A stretch of 64,000 nt of DNA, taken from Posidonia oceanica (lineage: Eukaryota > Streptophyta > Magnoliopsida > Alismatales > Posidoniaceae). The notes under the pieces were generated by a model that was not told the DNA's origin, made no database searches, and saw only the letters and a list, made by a program, of their open reading frames with translations. Positions within the stretch are counted from its first letter, which is position 1. Each line of letters starts with the position of its first letter. Of the stretch, positions 59,345-64,000 are shown in pieces. The stretch spans positions 7,939,001 through 8,003,000 of the forward strand of contig JAZBRS010000013.1 in NCBI GenBank assembly GCA_037176725.1. Direction: 5' to 3'. The translations under genes and the position numbers were made by a program.

Positions 59345-60101
59345 CAGGGTGCATGTGGTTCAATTTGATTCAATTTTAGATAAAATCACCGATCAAATCG
59401 TGTTCAACGTTTTGTAGGATATTGAAACCAAACCGAGTCATTTAGTCATTTAAACTAAATCAAACCAAATTGTTAAGTTTTTAGTTCAATTCATGATTTA
59501 TCATTTAGTTTTTTTAAGGCTATAAATAAATAAAGTATAGATGTATCTACAGTATCCAGGTAGATACCAAAAAAAATTGTTAGGTATAAAACATATAGAT
59601 TGTAGGATTTATAGTTGTAAATAAATAATAATAACTACTAATAGGTAGTTACAATTCTTTGAAATAATCTTATAGATACCATAGATTTTTCTATAAAACA
59701 TTGATCAATAATTAGCTAAAATACATTACATAATTAGGTATTATATTTTGTTATCTTAGAAGATAGTTTTTAGAGTAAAATTAAAAAAATGTATAGCAAC
59801 AAAATTCTAAAATCATATATGTTTATCTCTTAACATGTTTTAACTTGAATAAAATATAAATTTATATCTACTTTTAGGATATTTAATGATATATATGTGT
59901 ATATGTATGTGTATATATATGTGTATGTGTATGAATGTGTCGGTTTGGTTTAATTTAGTTAAATTGACTTTCAAACCGAATTGAATTATCTTTCATCGAC
60001 TTGTGAAATTCTTGATCCAAATTAAACCGTTATTTATAGAAAAACTAAAGCAAACCATTGGTTTAATTTAGTGATTTGAATCAAATCAATATGCACCCCT
60101 A
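59345..60101. mobile_element. hAT-like non-autonomous element
   Basis: Ends cagggtgcatgtgg on the left and, reverse-complemented, taggggtgcatattg on the right. The flanks atattgag (59337-59344) and attttgag (60102-60109) form an 8-bp duplication with one mismatch. The subterminal parts contain repeated caaatt/gattcaa and 'aaaccg' words. An (AT)/(GT) microsatellite lies at 59888-59940. No coding capacity. Confidence 0.75.
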
Positions 60102-60130
60102 ATTTTGAGAGGGGAGGCGATGTTCTTATG

Positions 60131-60181
60131 AGAGAGAGAGAGAGAGAGAGAGGTGTGGGGGGGGGGGGGGGGGGGGGGGGG
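60131..60181. repeat. (AG)n tract followed by a 25-base G run
   Basis: An agagag tract at 60131-60152 is followed after tgt by uninterrupted G from 60157 to 60181. The G-run length is prone to assembly error. Confidence 0.85.
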
Positions 60182-61357
60182 TGGCGGTGGGGAGGGAAGT
60201 TGGTTTTGATGAGGGAGAGGGAGAGAACCGAACTCATTCTCTGTAAAATGTTTTTGTGCTGTTGTAGCACAAAAATTGGGTTTTTGTGATTTGACGAGGA
60301 GTCCTTGTTAAGGTCAATCATGGGCTTCTGAGAGTAAAATAAGCCTTAAGAACATATAGATGTATAAAAAGGTTAGATTCTGAGAGTATGCCTACAGTAG
60401 GCCAACAATCAAAATAAGTGGATAATGGGAAAAACCCAGTTTCTTTGCTTTCTTCAGAAACAAAGAATGAGGTTAAACAAAAGTAAAAAGAAAAGAAAAG
60501 AATGAGCAACAATGTAATAGAGAAAGCAAGTAGATAGCATTTTTCCTATGCAGAAACTAGAAGCAACTACCAAATAGATTATGGCAAACATAACTTACAG
60601 ATAGAAAACTAGCCTTACAGGAAAGTGATTTGTTGTGAAGAGTGAAGACAACCCTTGTTTTTCCCACAGGGCGTTGCCTGTGTTATTAACTTTGTTGACC
60701 ACACCAGGTCATACCGTCACCAAAAAACTATTACTTATTTCCTAAAACAAGACTTGAAATTATCAATACAGCAATACCAAAATAATGCTCGAGAACCCTC
60801 CTTTATATTGCTTGCAAGATAGTAATCAGCTTCTTCCTAGCTGTTATGACAGATACAACAGGAAAGTTTTTTTTACGAGTAACAGCAGGAAAGTTATTTT
60901 ACTGTCAACTTGTCCAGAAGTTATGATAAAATTAACTCACCTTTGTTATATATAAAATGACTTCTGGATTTCAGTAGGGTCTAATAATGCAATATGACAG
61001 AACAATTCTGGATTTTAAGCACAACATAAAAATATCATGGTCTTAACTATTTTAGATCAAAACTTGCCATTATATTAAGTATTCAAAACAACCACCATAT
61101 GATAATCCTAACTTCCATGTGATCAAAACTATTTGACATCATTGATAATTCAAGGTTTCACCTGGTCTTCACCGAGGTCTTCGATGATATCCAAATAGCA
61201 GTTCTCTCACTTCTAGCATCCTTCCACACTCCTCATAGAGTAAGAACACAAGCCATATTATATCAAGATCTTCTTGAACAAATGGAAAAAATGATCTTGT
61301 AAAGCTTAACAAATTATCCACCAAATACATAGTAAAAAGGAAAAAGCATGCCTTAAA
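60182..61357. other. Intergenic, no feature recognised
   Basis: No open frame of known type and no clear repeat. It may belong to the same rearranged block as the gene fragments that follow. Confidence 0.45.
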
Positions 61358-61461
61358 CATTCCAGGAACATAACCTCGGTCAGTCAAAGTGTCCATTTCA
61401 TTAAATCCATCAAGCATTTCTACTTGCTGTTGATAATATTCTTCCACATCATTTCCAACAC
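61358..61461 (-). pseudogene. Metal tolerance protein (Mn-CDF type) exon fragment
   Basis: The minus strand after a tag acceptor reads VGNDVEEYYQQQVEMLDGFNEM, then DTLTDRGYVPGM. This matches the segment just before the first membrane span of plant MTP8-11-type cation diffusion facilitators (...YYQQQVEMLEGFNEMDALAERGF.PGMSKEE). After PGM the similarity stops and no other exon of the transporter is nearby, so it is a truncated fragment. Confidence 0.7.
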
Positions 61462-61752
61462 CTACATCTAGTAGCAAAAACAAAAAAATAATAATATTCA
61501 ATAGAAAAAATTGAAGGGAATTTGTGCTACAAGCCTACAATGATAGCCAAAACCATGAGATCAAACCAAAAATGCCACATGCCACTAAAGTACGGATGGG
61601 TCAAGACCTGTAATATAAGAGGTAGAAATTTTCTGTATATGATTTATTTCATTTCTAGAGAAAATAAAAAGAAATCTTGTAGATTTGAATGTGGAAATAA
61701 CTTCCTGAAAAATCACGAACTTAATAACAATAAATATAGACCTCAGACCTAG

Positions 61753-61935
61753 TATAGTTGCTAGCTCCCAGAACACCAATGCGAACAGTCTCCCCTGACT
61801 TCCTCGCCGGTGACCTCACAGACTGCAAGGTCTGCGTCGACATCGGGCATCTCACCCACTCCTACCTTGCCACTCTCGCCTTCTCCTTCCACTCAGAACC
61901 AACCAAATCAAGGCCCCCACCCAAAAAGCCAAAAC
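61753..61935 (-). pseudogene. N-acetyl-gamma-glutamyl-phosphate reductase (ArgC) 5' fragment
   Basis: The minus strand reads LVGSEWKEKARVAR, a stop (TAG), EWVRCPMSTQTLQSVRS, then KSGETVRIGVLGASNYT. This resembles the transit-peptide end and the NAD(P)-binding start (VRIGVLGASGYTGAE) of plant plastid AGPR, arginine biosynthesis. It is cut off after NYT by a possible donor (ag|gtctga). The in-frame stop, truncation and Gly-to-Asn change in the dinucleotide loop make it a pseudogene fragment. Confidence 0.5.
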
Positions 61936-62339
61936 TTTCCTTCACCTACTGTAACACCTTTCTTTACACTACGAAATCGAAACACCGGAAAAGGAAAAGG
62001 GAGAGGAAGAAAAAACATGTGCGTAGGAGTACTGTTGCAGGCCCCAGAGATGGCAAGGAAGCGAACCCAATGTTGCGGTGCTCAAACCTGGAAGACCAAA
62101 GATGAGATTGAAGGAGGAATTGGGAGAGTCTAGTGCTGCTGCGGGACAAAGGCGAAGAGGAAGAAAGGCTTAGGCTCAGGTCGAGTGGTGGTAGGAGTTC
62201 CAAGTCCTCGTCCTCGTTGTTCTCTTGGGCGGAGAGGGGGTGGCGGCAGCGACGTAGAGAGAGTGGTGGCAACAGCTTTCGCAAATGGAGAGGAGGTTTT
62301 AGGTCAGATGAAGGAGAGGGGGAAAAGTCCCGCTCGTGA

Positions 62340-62502
62340 AATATTTTAGTTTAATTTTGCGAGGACTTATCCTGGCTAAGTCCTTACAAATTGTTGGTGA
62401 GAAGACATCCTCACTAAAATCTCGTTATATTTCCTTGCTAACAATTTACAGGGACAAGTCCTCGCGAGGTGTCCTCGTAAATTCCAAAATTTATAGTAGT
62501 GT
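62340..62502. mobile_element. CACTA-like terminus with subterminal fold-back
   Basis: On the minus strand the segment begins at 62502 with CACTACTATAAATTTTGG, a CACTA-type end, placed within a hAT transposase codon; the next bases, taa, could be a 3-bp duplication. Inside, gcgaggacttatcc (from 62359) and its inverted counterpart gcgaggacttgtcc form a fold-back that continues through aaattgtt. The opposite terminus was not found in the window. Confidence 0.5.
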
Positions 62503-62712
62503 AACATGGAAAATGAATCCATCATAGATAAGAGACTTCCCAAGACAATCTTTTGTATTTCTTAATGCTACATCATTTACTTTGTTATTGTCTACTGCAA
62601 TTGAAAACAATTTGTGATCAATGTTCCGCTCAAACATCCGTTGCAAGAAAGTTTGAGACATAGCAAACCCCATACCACCAACCACAATGATGAAATTAAT
62701 GATTCTTTTCAT
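62503..62712 (-). pseudogene. hAT transposase fragment
   Basis: Reads FERNIDHKLFSIAVDNNKVNDVALRN, then LIYDGFIFHV, matching the WNID.KLF.IT.DNA..ND...... and DG..FHVRC.AHILNL block of plant hAT transposases. It is cut at FHV by the CACTA-like terminus at 62502 and on the other side by the LTR starting at 62725. Confidence 0.65.
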
Positions 62713-62724
62713 AAGTTGTCAATG

Positions 62725-64000
62725 TTAGGATTCTAGGTATCACTAGAGAGGGGTGAATAGTGATTTAAAGGATAAGTGTTGATTTTAAATTCTCTTTAAC
62801 TATTTTAAGCAAATTAGCAAGTAAATGAAATATAGAGATATGGATTTGAATGTTTAAACTAAAACATGCATAGAAGGGGATGAGAGGCAATGAAAATATA
62901 TACAAGTAATTTTATAGTGGTTCAGCCTCCCCGGCCTAGTCCATTCCCCGAGAAATCCCCTCGAGAGTTACCTTAACTTTGATCTTGTTTCGGGCTAAGA
63001 TCTTGCCGTACACCTTGACGAGACAACGCCAAGTTCCCGCAAAAACTGCGGTAACCCTTCTCGCTCCTGGACAAGAACTCACACAAGAAAACTGAAGATT
63101 ACAACTATGTTGACTCTTTTCTTTATCTCTCAAAACTCTTTTGGCAAGGTGGAAAGGATGGGAATGTATCTATCTTGCTTTGAGAATCTTTCTAACAAAA
63201 TAGGAGTGGAATGCGTGGAAAATAATGTGGTGTGAAGCTCTATATGATGTGTGTTGCTTGATAGGTCCATGGGAGTCCTATTTGTAGATATAACATGACT
63301 TAAAATTGTGTCTAACGGTTAATTCAACGTTCACAAACGGCTAGTATAAACGGTATTCCGAAATCAATCGGTCGACCGAAAATCTACAACGATTGACTAA
63401 ATCGGTATTCCGTTATGAAACGATGTTCCGATATTAATCTGAGCTGTAGATTATACTACCGGTGTTCCGGTGGGTTTCGGAGCTTTGAACCCTATTCCAG
63501 ATTTCGATTTTTCGATATAAATCGGTTTTCCGATTTGACTCAATGGTCATATTTAAATGAATTTTCTACTGTAGCCTTTGTCCTGGAAAACGGTATGCCG
63601 GTGGGAATCGGTTTTCTGTTTTGACTCAATGGTCATATTTAAATGAATTTTCTACTGTAGCCTTTATCCTGGAAAATGGTATACTGATGAGAATCGGTTT
63701 TCCGTTTCTGACCTAACTTCTAAACCTTGAAGTTTTTCTAAGTGTATTTCTCAGGTTTAGGTATGGGTATTTTCCTAATTATTTTTGGTATGTTCTAGGA
63801 GATCTTTTATATCCTTTCTTAGAGTACAATAATGAAGAAAAAATGCATACAAATTATTATAACATGAATACTATTGTCTTGATCTTTCTTCTTGTCTTTA
63901 TGTAGTCTCTGTTGTAGAATTCTCTTCTGCATTCCATGCTTTACTTGATATTCTTCAAAGGTTGACTTTCCTCAGATAATCCACCTATCTTAAAATCAAC
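62725..64000 (-). mobile_element. SIRE-like Copia LTR, runs off the window
   Basis: The minus-strand LTR family of 51730-52848 in inverted orientation: tgttaggattctagg, 'ggggtgaatagtgatttaaa', and the block at 62936-63133 all align. The region 63345-63715 repeats cggtattccg-like motifs many times and is expanded compared with the other copy. The far end is outside the window, so solo LTR versus full element cannot be decided. Confidence 0.75.

Noticed and set aside
61966..62502. Small CACTA element starting at cactacgaaatcg
   Set aside because: Only the CACTA pentamer and a few bases match the right end, and flanking duplications disagree.

Overview
This is nuclear DNA from a flowering plant, most likely a eudicot, and it is dominated by transposable elements. 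The evidence is two conserved plant protein genes with canonical GT-AG introns, about 15 recognisable plant transposons or retrotransposons, and no prokaryotic operon structure. The species cannot be named from the sequence.

Two host genes are supported. (1) A plus-strand PLP-dependent aminotransferase (At1g77670/kynurenine-methionine aminotransferase type). I read it as two coding exons, 13687-13965 (93 codons, plastid-targeting-like) and 41554-42708 (384 residues plus stop), joined in phase 0 over an intron of 27,588 bp. (2) A minus-strand MORN-repeat membrane protein (At1g77660/MRF1 type, 421 aa) with three exons, 58893-58022, 56954-56726 and 56631-56467. From memory these two families are also neighbours in Arabidopsis (At1g77660 and At1g77670). 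If so, this is old microsynteny stretched apart by transposons.

Layout. 1-13.5 kb: a decayed Mutator-like element on the minus strand, with a MURA transposase followed by a plant-mobile-domain gene. It is split at the transposase start codon by a 5.76-kb Ogre/Tat solo LTR (5541-11304, TSD catac) that holds a 30-bp tandem array with 270-bp higher-order periodicity. 13.3-13.45 kb: tandem small hairpins just upstream of aminotransferase exon 1. 14-41.5 kb, the giant intron: a non-autonomous Copia-type element (14233-18498) with a second, small LTR element nested in it (15641-17570); a MITE; a decayed minus-strand Copia (20539-24492); a Tat-type Gypsy that keeps gag but has lost pol (25205-34754); and a hAT element (34788-38366) carrying another copy of the small LTR family (35760-37310). 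The two small LTR elements share LTRs, leader and 3' region but carry different host-gene-like inserts, both antisense to the element. One insert is clearly KORRIGAN-type endoglucanase; the other is possibly PMEI/invertase-inhibitor-like.

42.7-56.4 kb: a SINE-like insert, a hAT-like MITE with an internal array, and a full-length L1-type LINE (45941-54899, 17-bp TSD). The LINE is killed by frameshifts, one of them a 2-bp loss inside the YADD catalytic motif, and carries a SIRE-like solo LTR. 59-64 kb: a hAT-like MITE, a cluster of broken host-gene fragments (metal tolerance protein; N-acetyl-glutamyl-phosphate reductase), a CACTA-like terminus sitting in a hAT transposase fragment, and the start of another SIRE-like LTR that runs out of the window.

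Most insertions were dated relative to each other by nesting and by target-site duplications read directly from the sequence. No RNA genes, CRISPR arrays or intact transposase or reverse-transcriptase genes were seen.
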